Shown: in pieces, positions 26,684 to 35,221 of the stretch | Layout of the letters: each line of letters begins with the position of its first letter | Numbering within the stretch: position 1 is the first letter of the stretch | Origin: JACOMS01 sp051252005 | Lineage (GTDB): Bacteria > Pseudomonadota > Alphaproteobacteria > Caulobacterales > Maricaulaceae | Reading direction: 5' to 3' | Assembly (NCBI GenBank): GCA_051252005.1 | Contig: JBPOEZ010000001.1 | Coordinates: 541,190-605,189, forward strand | Length of the DNA: 64,000 bases | Position numbers and translations under genes: made by a program | Notes under the pieces: generated by a model | The model's database searches: none | What the model saw: only the letters and a program-made list of their open reading frames with translations | Told to the model about the DNA's origin: nothing

Positions 26684-27262
26684 TTAATTGTCGACGGTAA
26701 TGGTTTCTTCAGCGTCCATAATCACAAGGCCTGGTGCAGCTTTTGATGTGTTGGGTTTAGTGTCGACTTTGCGATTTTTCTCAAAATGGGCGGTATCGCC
26801 GACATAAATCATGATTGTGGCCGTCGTTCTGGCGACGTTCCCGACGTCTGCATCTGCTACGATTTGAAAGTTCAGACTGTAAACGCCGCCGCTTGCTGCA
26901 CTGACTTGCACGTCAAATATATGCGCGTCGTTGCCTTCCATTCGGAAGGTCTGGTCTGCGCTCTGAACGGACAAGCCATCGCTCTGAGTGGCCGAGGCTG
27001 TCAGAATGCCTGACGTGTAGCGATCATTTAGGGTGATAGCGATGTTTTCAGTCTCGCCGACTTTGGTGTGTCCGTCATAATTATGGCTAAAACCCACAGC
27101 TGCGCCAGCCTTAGTGACATGGCTGACATAGGCTTTGGCTTGTTTTTCAGACTGCGCATTGGCTGAGAGGTCAGCGGAGGATGCGCCTGTGTTTTGACTG
27201 CACGCGCCGCAAAGCAAAAGGCCCGCGGTAATGGCAGGGATCATTGTTTTTTGAATGGACAT
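26684..27262 (-). CDS. Hypothetical lipoprotein downstream of the metallopeptidase
   Basis: This is a 192-residue lipoprotein of unknown function. The ATG at 27262 follows GGAG and gives a signal with lipobox LCGAC. The mature part looks like an immunoglobulin-like beta sandwich (alternating strands such as GETENIAITLNDR and SGGVYSLNFQIVAD). The stop of the metallopeptidase gene lies 10 bases upstream, so both are probably one operon. It could be a partner or inhibitor of that peptidase, but nothing in the sequence proves it. Confidence 0.7.
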   Translation of the reverse strand: MSIQKTMIPAITAGLLLCGACSQNTGASSADLSANAQSEKQAKAYVSHVTKAGAAVGFSHNYDGHTKVGETENIAITLNDRYTSGILTASATQSDGLSVQSADQTFRMEGNDAHIFDVQVSAASGGVYSLNFQIVADADVGNVARTTATIMIYVGDTAHFEKNRKVDTKPNTSKAAPGLVIMDAEETITVDN

Positions 27263-27272
27263 TGAAACGCTC

Positions 27273-29012
27273 CTATCGCGTGATTGTGAAGTCATAACAG
27301 GAATCACCGCTATCAGCAGAGGACTGTGTATTCACATTATTAAAATCATAAGCATCGATCACGTAATCACCGGCTGTGAGGTTAGTGGTCGATGTTTCTG
27401 CATCTGCAACGCCGGAATCACTTTGGATTAATAAACCGCCTTCTTTGTAGACATAGAAATCTGGATCTCTTGCAACAGCACCAGATTTGCGGGTCATTGT
27501 GAAGGTGTGTGATCCAGCATTGCTTACGTTAAACGTCAAATATTGACGGTTACCAAGCTTGTTATACTGCCCCGCATCATTGAGAGAACATATCTCAATG
27601 GCGCCGCCGTTCACCGTAGCTACTTTATATACTGGCAAAGCGTTTGATAAGCCGCCCGTATTAGTTTCGCCAGCTCCATTAGCGCCCGTACCGTCAATGG
27701 TCTGTGCGTTAAGAAGATTGACGATCTGAGGCTGACTACCAGGATTGAGTCCTATGAGTTGATTAGCAAAATTGAAAATTGTCGTAAAAAGAGGTGTTCC
27801 AGTATATGAGGCCGCAGTCAGGCTGTCATATATTGGCCCTAAGCCTAATGAAAGCGTGTCAGCTCCGTCGTCGGTACTGTCATATATATCGTAAAGGATT
27901 GACTGAACTGACCCTTCATTAAACCAGCCCGTGTTGGTGTGGTTGTTGTTTTCAACATTAATAGAAAATCCGACGCCTTGCCCATTGCCCGAACTGTCGC
28001 GGTAAAAAGGATCATCTGTGATAATACCGGATAGGGCGTTGCCGAAACCTTCCCCAAACGCGACGCGCGGATCAAGTTTGTCTCCGCCAGAGTGTGAGCC
28101 GCCAATAGAATCAGACCGTGACATGCGGTCTTCAAAGTAATGCCCCCATTCATGGACGACAACATGTGTGTCATACTCGTCTGTATCGTTGTTTGCGTCG
28201 CCTAAGATGTAGACATTGCCTTGCGTAGCGCCCGCATCGCGTCTGTACGATGATGTGCCGATGAGGCCGTTTGCAAGATCTGCGGCGCTTCCGCTTCCGC
28301 CTGACTTATTAGATGTGCTCCAGCGGAACTCCATAGCGGGTAAATTGATTGTACCGTCAACAGCCTCGAATTTTTTGACCGTGTCATAAATTGGGTCAAG
28401 AATGGCAAAGGGCGCTGCAGCGCGTGTGCCTGTATAAGAGGCTCCGCCCCATCCAGAGCTGGCGTTGAGGTTGCGTGTTGAGTTCGCCGCGCCGGAACTG
28501 GTCAGGCTACCTTGAACAGCATACAGTGAATGATTGTCCGTATTGTCGGTAACTTTGACGTTCCACATAGCGCCGGTTGTCTGTGTCATTTCGGCTTTGG
28601 CTCTTATGCGGACATTCGTATTGGAATCGACTGTGAATGAGTAATTTCCAGTCGCATCAGCTTTGACAGTATTCAAGATAGTTCCGCCAGAGTTCAAGAC
28701 CTCTACGGTTACCCCGCGTGCAGGCTTTTGCGAAAGCGCGCTATAATTCAGCCCATTGGTAGCCGTATTATGCGGCACTGAGTCGAATGTGATTTGCCCG
28801 CTAACGGTTACCGACGCCGGCGGCGGGGGAGGAGGAGGAGGAGGAGGTGGGGGAGGAGGAGGAGGAGGAGGAGGAGGAGGAGGAGGAGGAGGAGTAACAA
28901 CCGTGCCGCCGCCGCTGCTGCTTCCGCCGCCGCAAGCTGTTAGGCCTGTCGCCAAAAAGGCTGCTATGATAAGCACCTTATATGATGTCATGACGTTCCC
29001 GCTGAGTTTCAT
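27273..29012 (-). CDS. Lipoprotein metallopeptidase with a 25-proline tract
   Basis: This 579-residue surface or periplasmic lipoprotein has a lipobox (GLTAC, about Cys27), a Gly/Ser linker and exactly 25 proline codons in a row. A carboxypeptidase-regulatory-like beta domain (about residues 67-150) follows, then a region with HEWGHYFE near residue 287, the HExxH zinc motif. A Glu in AFGEGFGNAL about 28 residues later could be the third ligand, as in gluzincins. The last 110 residues resemble a pre-peptidase C-terminal beta domain. I do not recognise a named peptidase family. AAGGGGAG upstream supports the ATG at 29012. Confidence 0.78.
   Translation of the reverse strand: MKLSGNVMTSYKVLIIAAFLATGLTACGGGSSSGGGTVVTPPPPPPPPPPPPPPPPPPPPPPPPPASVTVSGQITFDSVPHNTATNGLNYSALSQKPARGVTVEVLNSGGTILNTVKADATGNYSFTVDSNTNVRIRAKAEMTQTTGAMWNVKVTDNTDNHSLYAVQGSLTSSGAANSTRNLNASSGWGGASYTGTRAAAPFAILDPIYDTVKKFEAVDGTINLPAMEFRWSTSNKSGGSGSAADLANGLIGTSSYRRDAGATQGNVYILGDANNDTDEYDTHVVVHEWGHYFEDRMSRSDSIGGSHSGGDKLDPRVAFGEGFGNALSGIITDDPFYRDSSGNGQGVGFSINVENNNHTNTGWFNEGSVQSILYDIYDSTDDGADTLSLGLGPIYDSLTAASYTGTPLFTTIFNFANQLIGLNPGSQPQIVNLLNAQTIDGTGANGAGETNTGGLSNALPVYKVATVNGGAIEICSLNDAGQYNKLGNRQYLTFNVSNAGSHTFTMTRKSGAVARDPDFYVYKEGGLLIQSDSGVADAETSTTNLTAGDYVIDAYDFNNVNTQSSADSGDSCYDFTITR
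28818..28892 (-). repeat. Proline-codon trinucleotide tract
   Basis: The plus strand reads mainly as GGA repeats and encodes 25 proline codons on the minus strand. Slippage would change the number of prolines in steps of one without breaking the frame. The tract links the lipid anchor to the folded domains. Confidence 0.9.
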
Positions 29013-29504
29013 AGAACTCCCCTTTATATTTGGTTGATAGTGCTAGTAAGTCGACTCTAGTCACATCTTCTTCCTTTGTGAAGGGTAGGATGTACATTTG
29101 AGCAGTAACTCATGGTTCGTTATAATTGATCTACATTTGTGTGGGGCTCTAACAGAGTTAAGCCGTCTTACTGAACGGCTCGACAGGATAGATTCTATAT
29201 TGGAAGAAAGGTGTGTTTCGTGTCTTGTTAAGCCGTGAAATGAGCGCAGTAGTCCGAGCGTAAAAGGTGTTAAAAAAACTACTTGCCAAGACTGAAGTTT
29301 AGACATAAATGCGCTTTTGACGATAAAGCGAGCTACAGCGAGCCCTGAACAAAGCAGCCCAATCAGACGAATGTCTGGGGCGTTGAATGGGAAATCTGTC
29401 AGCCGTGATGAGCCGGAAGGTTCATCTAATAGCCGCCGGTAGCGTCTTGGTTTTGGTTTTGTCTACCTCATAGAGGGGACGATTAGGAATTGAGAGTTAT
29501 TGCG
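29013..29504. other. Gap with no clear gene, first part of the 738-base spacer
   Basis: No convincing coding region was found on either strand. An 81-codon minus-strand frame at 29061-29306 has no recognisable features. This part presumably holds the promoter of the minus-strand metallopeptidase gene, and perhaps that of the plus-strand polyamine operon. Confidence 0.5.
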
Positions 29505-29645
29505 ATGGCGCATCAAGCCACGATATATAACCGCTTAAGCGACTCAATCTCACTGCATGCGCAGTTGGGAGACACTTTCCTGTCGTCTAAACATCAAGAT
29601 TATTTGGCCGCTATCGCGGAATTCAGTAGTGCGGTGCGAGCTTAA
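29505..29645 (+). CDS. Possible 46-residue leader ORF before ornithine decarboxylase
   Basis: An ATG-initiated frame encodes MAHQATIYNRLSDSISLHAQ followed by 26 more residues. It ends inside the 5' arm of a hairpin (29636-29658) about 105 bases before the decarboxylase ATG. A short purine-rich segment (GAATTGAGAG) precedes it. It shows no similarity that I can see to the SpeFL leader peptide of enterobacteria. It may be a small protein, a regulatory leader or chance. Confidence 0.35.
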   Translation: MAHQATIYNRLSDSISLHAQLGDTFLSSKHQDYLAAIAEFSSAVRA

Positions 29646-29658
29646 GCAAAAAGCTCGC
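29636..29658 (+). promoter_or_regulatory. Hairpin upstream of ornithine decarboxylase
   Basis: GCGAGCTT (29636-29643) pairs perfectly with AAGCTCGC (29651-29658) around a seven-base loop. It overlaps the stop codon of the small leader ORF and lies 93 bases before the decarboxylase start. No T-run follows, so a simple terminator is not supported. Attenuation or translational control is possible. Confidence 0.4.
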
Positions 29659-29750
29659 CGAACCTCACGCCGCTGACAAACTTTCTAATTAGACGTTTGT
29701 TGTTTCCTTGAATTTGACCCTGATAATGGGGCTCTTCGGAAAATAACCTT

Positions 29751-30947
29751 ATGTTGAATATACAAAATACTGCCCTTGTGCAGCAACCTACACAATTACA
29801 GCCTTATGGCTTGCCGACTTACAATACAGCGTCTGATGCCGTCGCGGATTATCAGGGCGATGACCAAATCTACGCGCTCTATCCGCGCAAGATTGAGCGC
29901 GCAGCGCGTTTGTTCGTGAACGGTTTCCCAGGCCATGTTCTGTACGCAGTTAAGTCAAACCCGCACGCTTCGCTCATCCAAATTCTTTGGAATGAGGGTG
30001 TGACGCGATTTGATGTTGCCTCGATCAGAGAAGTTGACCTTGTACGCGGGCTTTTGCCGGATGCGGAGCTATTCCTTATGCACCCGATCAAGTCACGCCA
30101 GACAATTATGCATGCCTATAGTAACGGCGTTCGTAACATGTCATTCGATCATAAGGACGAGCTACAAAAAATTCTTGATTGCACAAATGAAGCTGATGAT
30201 TTGCACCTGCATTTGCGTTTGGCTTTGCCAAAAGTTAGCAAGCAGCTTGGCGCTGTCATGCCGCTTGGCGGGAAGTTTGGCGCTGATTTTGATGAGGCTG
30301 TTGCCCTGCTAAAGTCTGCGCGGACGGTCACAGCTAAACTCGGCCTTTGCTTCCATGTGGGATCGCAATGCTTGAACGTAGAGAACTACCGCTCTGCGTT
30401 GTCATATGCGCGTATGATTGTTGATGCTGCGGGCGTGAAAATCGACTCCGTTGATGTCGGCGGCGGTTTCCCTGTTGCCTATCCTGATATGCCTATTTCG
30501 TCTATGGCAGTGTACTTTGACCTGATTGCTAAGAGTTTGGTAGAAAGCGGTTTTCAAGATTTAGAGATATTTGGCGAGCCAGGCCGCGCTTTATGCGCTG
30601 AAGGCGGAGCCACGCTTGTGCGGGTGGAGTTACGCAAAGAGAACGACCTTTACTTGAATGACGGAACTTATGGCTCACTTTTCGACGCAGGGCAGTTCTC
30701 ATGGAAATTCCCTGTTCGTCTGCACCGCAGCCGTCCCCCCGCGCCTTGTGCAAACACCATTGGATTTCGGTTTTTCGGACCGACTTGCGATAGCGCCGAC
30801 ACGATGAATGGCCCATTTCACTTGCCCGCTGACACCTGCGAAGGCGATTGGATTGAAGTGCAAAACCTCGGCGCTTACGGCCAAACCTTGGCCACTAACT
30901 TTAACGGATTTTACAGCGACCATACTGTCGCAATTTTGGAAGACTAA
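29751..30947 (+). CDS. Ornithine decarboxylase, PLP fold type III
   Basis: It probably decarboxylates ornithine to putrescine, the entry step to polyamines. The 398-residue protein has the PLP Lys68 in LYAVKSNPH, the FHVGSQC segment, the glycine-rich DVGGGFP, the phosphate-binding GEPGRALC, and the active-site Cys in FFGPTCDSAD. These match eukaryotic-type (alanine-racemase-fold) ornithine or ornithine/lysine decarboxylases. Substrate preference between ornithine and lysine cannot be settled by eye. It is the first large gene of a plus-strand polyamine cluster; the deoxyhypusine-synthase-like gene starts two bases after its stop. Confidence 0.92.
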   Translation: MLNIQNTALVQQPTQLQPYGLPTYNTASDAVADYQGDDQIYALYPRKIERAARLFVNGFPGHVLYAVKSNPHASLIQILWNEGVTRFDVASIREVDLVRGLLPDAELFLMHPIKSRQTIMHAYSNGVRNMSFDHKDELQKILDCTNEADDLHLHLRLALPKVSKQLGAVMPLGGKFGADFDEAVALLKSARTVTAKLGLCFHVGSQCLNVENYRSALSYARMIVDAAGVKIDSVDVGGGFPVAYPDMPISSMAVYFDLIAKSLVESGFQDLEIFGEPGRALCAEGGATLVRVELRKENDLYLNDGTYGSLFDAGQFSWKFPVRLHRSRPPAPCANTIGFRFFGPTCDSADTMNGPFHLPADTCEGDWIEVQNLGAYGQTLATNFNGFYSDHTVAILED

Positions 30948-30949
30948 TC

Positions 30950-31978
30950 ATGACAACGAATACAAAAGCTCAGCTGCTCTCAAACCCTGTCGAGCACATT
31001 GACATCACACAAATAGACGCCCGCCCGATTATCGAAGCTATGGGTAAAATGTCTTTTACCGCTCGCGACCTCGGCCGTGCTAGCGACATTTTTAAACAAG
31101 CTGTCGATGACAAAGAGTGCTCTGTTATTTTGACCTTAGCAGGCTCCACGTCTGCTGGCGGATGTATGCATGTTTATCGCGACCTCGTGAAATACGGCAT
31201 GGTTGACGCTATCGTGTCAACCGGTGCCGCCATCGTCGATATGGATTTCTTTGAGGCGCTTGGTTACAAGCATTACCAAGCGGACAGCCAAGTCGATGAT
31301 AACGAGCTGCGTAATCTTTATATCGACCGCATCTATGACACTTATATTGACGAAGAAGAGCTGCAAGCGTGTGACCACGTCATAAAAGACATCACAGACA
31401 GCCTTGAGCGCCGGCCATACTCATCACGCGAATTTATCTGGGAAATGGGTAAATGGCTTAAAACAAATGCCAAGAAAAAAGGCAGCTTGATCGAGACATG
31501 TTATGATCACAATGTGCCTATCTTTGTTCCGGCTTTCTCTGATTGTTCTGCTGGTTTTGGTTTGGTGAAGCACCAAGTCGAAAACCCAGGTAACTATCTC
31601 TCTATCGATAGCGTTGCTGACTTCCGCGAGCTCACAGATGTTAAAATCAAAGCGGGCTCTACGGGTCTGCTCATGGTTGGCGGCGGAGTGCCGAAGAACT
31701 TTGTCCAAGACACAGTTGTCTGCGCGGAAATCCTTGGCGTTGAAGCCGAAATGCACAAATATGCTGTGCAAATCACTGTGGCCGACGTCCGCGACGGTGC
31801 GTGCTCATCCTCTACACTGAAAGAGGCTGCAAGCTGGGGCAAGGTACAGACCACGCTCGAGCAAATGGTGTTTGCTGAAGCGGGTTCTGTTATTCCGTTA
31901 CTCGCATCTGATGCCTATCATTCTTGTGACTGGAAGAACCGTCCACGCCGCGAATTTGCAAAAATGTTTCAGTCATGA
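30950..31978 (+). CDS. Deoxyhypusine-synthase-like enzyme
   Basis: This 342-residue protein belongs to the deoxyhypusine synthase family, with ILTLAGSTSAGG and the catalytic Lys in AASWGKVQTT. Bacteria lack eIF5A, so the bacterial members are thought to transfer an aminobutyl group between polyamines, forming homospermidine or related products. Placement directly after ornithine decarboxylase and before an agmatinase-type gene supports a polyamine role. The exact product is an inference. Its stop overlaps the next start by four bases. Confidence 0.9.
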   Translation: MTTNTKAQLLSNPVEHIDITQIDARPIIEAMGKMSFTARDLGRASDIFKQAVDDKECSVILTLAGSTSAGGCMHVYRDLVKYGMVDAIVSTGAAIVDMDFFEALGYKHYQADSQVDDNELRNLYIDRIYDTYIDEEELQACDHVIKDITDSLERRPYSSREFIWEMGKWLKTNAKKKGSLIETCYDHNVPIFVPAFSDCSAGFGLVKHQVENPGNYLSIDSVADFRELTDVKIKAGSTGLLMVGGGVPKNFVQDTVVCAEILGVEAEMHKYAVQITVADVRDGACSSSTLKEAASWGKVQTTLEQMVFAEAGSVIPLLASDAYHSCDWKNRPRREFAKMFQS

Positions 31979-32877
31979 CATCTCCTTTTCCGCTCCTGAA
32001 GCCGAAAGACGGTTTTCTCGCCTTAGAGGGTGAGCTAGCTGTTTCGTACGAAGACGCTGGGGCAGTAATCATACCTTTCGGTCTCGAAGCTTCTGTGTCT
32101 TACGGGGGCGGAACGGAAAACGGTCCAAGCGCTATGCTAGCGGCTAGCCGCGAAGTTGAACTGTTTGACGAAGACCTCTGGTGCGAACCGATAGAGCGTT
32201 ACGGCGTTGTGACGGCGCGAGAGCCCGTTGTAGATAATAGCGATATTGAAAGCGCTCTTAAAGTGCTTGAGAAAATGACCACGGCTGTTCTGGATGACGG
32301 GAAGTTCCCTTTCGTCTTTGGCGGAGAGCATTCTATCACGCCGGGGGCTATTCGGCCGTTCCTGAAAAAATACGATGATTTGATCATATTGCATTTCGAC
32401 GCTCATGCCGATTTGCGCGATGGGTATGACGGCGAGCATTACTCGCATGCCGCCGCTATTCGCCGCGTTCTTGATCACCCAACCGTTCCGATTGTGTCTT
32501 GCGGCATTCGCAATATTTCAAAGGAAGAAATTCCGTTCCTTGATGCAAATAAGCACCGTATTACAATCCATTGGGGCAAAGACCGCGCTAAGTGGATCGT
32601 GTCCGATATTGTTAAGCCGCTCAAAGGCCGCCCCATCTATCTGACCTTCGACTTGGACGGGTTTGACAGCTCGGTTATGCCATCTACTGGCACGCCGGAG
32701 CCGGGCGGTTTGTTCTGGGAAGATGCGATGGCCATTATCAAAGCAGCATCGGAAATCGGTATAATCGTAGGCGCGGATATCAATGAACTCGCGCCGATTG
32801 AAAACCTTCACGGACCGGATTTTCTGGCTTCCAAGCTGGCCTATAAAATATTAAACTATTCATTGGGGCGGACATAG
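31975..32877 (+). CDS. speB: Agmatinase-family ureohydrolase
   Basis: This 300-residue protein has the complete binuclear manganese site of ureohydrolases: GGEHS, HFDAHADLRD and TFDLDGFDSSVMPSTGTPEPGG. Agmatinase makes putrescine and urea from agmatine. No arginine decarboxylase gene lies in this window, so agmatine must come from elsewhere, or the enzyme may act on another guanidino compound. It overlaps the previous gene by four bases. The symbol follows family practice; substrate is unproven. Confidence 0.88.
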   Translation: MTSPFPLLKPKDGFLALEGELAVSYEDAGAVIIPFGLEASVSYGGGTENGPSAMLAASREVELFDEDLWCEPIERYGVVTAREPVVDNSDIESALKVLEKMTTAVLDDGKFPFVFGGEHSITPGAIRPFLKKYDDLIILHFDAHADLRDGYDGEHYSHAAAIRRVLDHPTVPIVSCGIRNISKEEIPFLDANKHRITIHWGKDRAKWIVSDIVKPLKGRPIYLTFDLDGFDSSVMPSTGTPEPGGLFWEDAMAIIKAASEIGIIVGADINELAPIENLHGPDFLASKLAYKILNYSLGRT

Positions 32878-32925
32878 ATTCTGCTCTTAGAGGGCCGTTA
32901 GGCTCGCGGCGTTCAAGGAGGCTCT

Positions 32926-33099
32926 ATGTCTAAACGTCACCGTAAATCCAAAGATATGTTGAGCTCTCAGAGCGATATGGACGGTGCTGACTCGCAGTAC
33001 GGAGACTATGATCTCTCTATGTACGAAGCCCCCAAAGGTAAGAAACCTAAAGGGCGCGACAAACGCATCAGTCACAAGCGCGCTTATTACGACGACTGA
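32926..33099 (+). CDS. Small charged protein in the polyamine cluster
   Basis: This is a 57-residue protein with an excellent ribosome-binding site (AAGGAGG at 32915-32921, four bases before the ATG). Both ends are very basic (MSKRHRKSKD at the start, KGKKPKGRDKR near the end) and the middle is acidic and Tyr-rich (SQYGDYDLSMYE). No family is recognised. It lies 48 bases after the agmatinase-type gene. It could bind nucleic acid or polyamines, but that is speculation. Confidence 0.7.
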   Translation: MSKRHRKSKDMLSSQSDMDGADSQYGDYDLSMYEAPKGKKPKGRDKRISHKRAYYDD

Positions 33100-33153
33100 G
33101 CCGTCTCGTTTTTGCGTTATAAATCCCTCTAGCTTGCGCTGGAGGCAAAAAGT

Positions 33154-33681
33154 GTGGACGGAATTAGCTTACATGAGCAAGGAATAAAAGTGGAAGACGA
33201 GCCAAATTATACGCGTATTTTAGGCAGTATAGCCGCGTGCGTGGACGTAGACAAACTCATGGCGTTTCTAGCAAATGCCAAAAAGCGCGGTGTGCTAGTT
33301 GTTCAAAATGCAGTCTTGGCGCAGCTTGAAACCCTTATACCGGCTAACAAAAAAGGCAGCTATGAACGCGCCTTTTGGGATATGCTCTTGTCATATCAAA
33401 CCGTTTTGCTGGAGAACGGAAAGCCGACCCTGAAGCTGAACGAAGCTTGGAAGGTGGCCTTAATTGTTGGCGAAATACAGGCCCATAGAGACTGGGTTGA
33501 AGAGGGGGCTCAGGCTTGGGCGTTCGGGTATTTATTAGAAAATTTTCCAAGCCTGCCAACTGCGGAAGACTTGGTTTTGAAATTCCCCACAGCGTTTGAG
33601 GCTCGGCATAGAAACCTAGCCCGCAACCGCCTAAAAAACGGCGAAAGCCAAACAGTTAGAAAAAGCATAAATCATGGCTAA
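33154..33681 (+). CDS. Hypothetical protein in the polyamine cluster
   Basis: This 175-residue, mostly helical protein has no family I recognise. It starts at GTG 33154, with GGAGGC at 33141-33146. No signal peptide or membrane helix is seen, so it is probably cytoplasmic. Its stop overlaps the start of the GNAT-nitrilase gene by eight bases, which points to coupled translation and a related function. A Trp/Ala-rich segment (AWKVALIVGEIQAHRDWVEE) lies in the centre. Confidence 0.72.
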   Translation: MDGISLHEQGIKVEDEPNYTRILGSIAACVDVDKLMAFLANAKKRGVLVVQNAVLAQLETLIPANKKGSYERAFWDMLLSYQTVLLENGKPTLKLNEAWKVALIVGEIQAHRDWVEEGAQAWAFGYLLENFPSLPTAEDLVLKFPTAFEARHRNLARNRLKNGESQTVRKSINHG

Positions 33682-35221
33682 AACACGTGCGGGCGCGCAA
33701 TTAACGATACGCACAGCGATCATTCAAGACGTGGGCGGTATTGCTGCGCTTGTCGACCGTGCATATCCGAACATGTCAACTTACGCCGTTTCGACGCTTA
33801 AGGGGCAAATCTCTAATTTTCCTGAGGGGCAGTTCGTAGTCGAGTATGAAGGCGATATCGTCGGTTACGCGGCCAGTATTATGTTAAAAGAAGCCTTAGT
33901 TCTCGCGCCGCATAATTGGGCCGGGATTACTGGAGGGGGCTATGGATCATCACATAACCCGAACGGAGATTGGCTGTACGGGATGGAGGTGTGCGTTGAC
34001 CCTGAGCGCCGCCGTCTCCGTATTGGCGAGCGGCTTTATGATGCGCGGAAAGCCCTCGTTGAAAGTCTGGAGCTTAAAGGCATCGCTTTTGGCGGCCGTA
34101 TCCCAGGCTGGAAGAAACGCCGCAAAACATACCCTGATCCCATGGATTATATGGCGGCGGTTAAAGCCAAAAAAGTTATTGATCCGGTTATCAACTTTCA
34201 ATTCAGACAGGGATTTGATGTCTTTGGGGTTTTGGAAAACTATTTGCCCGTAGACAAAGCGTCAGGCGGCTATGCCGCGCATATGGTTTGGCGAAACCCT
34301 TATTCGGTAGAGACGCGGGACAGTGTCCATTCCGAAGCGGCGCAAAAAGACGTCATCCGTGTTGCGACGGTTCAATTGCAAATGCGTAAGGTCACTAGCT
34401 TTGAAGATTTCATGAGCAGTGTCGAATATTTTGTCGATAGCGTCTCGGCTTACAAGGCGGACTTTGCAGTTTTCCCGGAGCTTTTCACCCTGCCGCTTTT
34501 GGCGCTGGCTGAGCACCGCTTGCCGCCGTCTGAGGCCATTGAAAAGCTTACTGAATATACGCCGATGTTTATTGAGGCTATGCGGAAACTGGCGGTGAGC
34601 TATAATATCAATATTATTGGCGGCTCGCATCCAACACGCGCTGAAGACGGAGATATTCAAAATATTGCGTATGTCTTCTTGCGCGACGGCTCTGTCCACG
34701 CCCAAGAAAAAATTCACCCAACGCCGAATGAACGCCATTATTGGAACATCAAAGGCGGGGATGAGGTCAGTACGATCGATACAGATTGCGGGCCAATCGG
34801 TGTTTTGATATGTTATGATAGTGAGTTTCCAGAGCTGGCCCGCCGGATGGCGGATGAGGGCGCGCGTATTCTATTCGTGCCATTTTGTACGGATAACCGC
34901 CAAGGCTATCTGCGCGTTCGGTATTGCTCCCAAGCACGCGCTATTGAAAACCAATGCTACGTTGTCATGTCTGGCAATGTGGGCAACTTGCCGGGCGTTG
35001 AAAATATGGATGTGAACTATGCGGAGAGCTGCATTCTGACGCCGTGCGATTTCCCCTTTGCAAGAGACGGCATTGCGGCGGAGTGCTCTGAAAACGTAGA
35101 AACTGTTGCCATTGCCGACCTTGATCTTACGGATTTATCCTGGGCGCGCGCCAAAGGCACTGTCCGTAATCTGCGAGACAGACGTTTTGATCTATACCAG
35201 ACACAATGGACGGATCAATAA
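33674..35221 (+). CDS. GNAT acetyltransferase fused to a nitrilase-type amidohydrolase
   Basis: This 515-residue protein joins two enzymes. Residues 1-215 look like a GNAT N-acetyltransferase, including the VCVDPERRRLRIGERLYDAR acetyl-CoA-binding stretch. Residues 228-505 form a carbon-nitrogen hydrolase with the Glu-Lys-Cys triad visible in FPELFTLP, QEKIHPTPNE and ICYDSEFPE. Nitrilase relatives include N-carbamoylputrescine amidase. In this cluster an acetylated or carbamoylated polyamine is a reasonable substrate, but this is inference. It overlaps the preceding gene by eight bases, and a 34-residue ORF follows directly. Confidence 0.88.
   Translation: MAKTRAGAQLTIRTAIIQDVGGIAALVDRAYPNMSTYAVSTLKGQISNFPEGQFVVEYEGDIVGYAASIMLKEALVLAPHNWAGITGGGYGSSHNPNGDWLYGMEVCVDPERRRLRIGERLYDARKALVESLELKGIAFGGRIPGWKKRRKTYPDPMDYMAAVKAKKVIDPVINFQFRQGFDVFGVLENYLPVDKASGGYAAHMVWRNPYSVETRDSVHSEAAQKDVIRVATVQLQMRKVTSFEDFMSSVEYFVDSVSAYKADFAVFPELFTLPLLALAEHRLPPSEAIEKLTEYTPMFIEAMRKLAVSYNINIIGGSHPTRAEDGDIQNIAYVFLRDGSVHAQEKIHPTPNERHYWNIKGGDEVSTIDTDCGPIGVLICYDSEFPELARRMADEGARILFVPFCTDNRQGYLRVRYCSQARAIENQCYVVMSGNVGNLPGVENMDVNYAESCILTPCDFPFARDGIAAECSENVETVAIADLDLTDLSWARAKGTVRNLRDRRFDLYQTQWTDQ

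Noticed and set aside
28818..28892. GGA repeat as a CRISPR or satellite array
   Set aside because: It is an uninterrupted trinucleotide run inside a coding frame, without spacers.
29061..29306. 81-codon minus-strand ORF upstream of the metallopeptidase
   Set aside because: The sequence has no domain, signal or ribosome-binding site and is probably chance.
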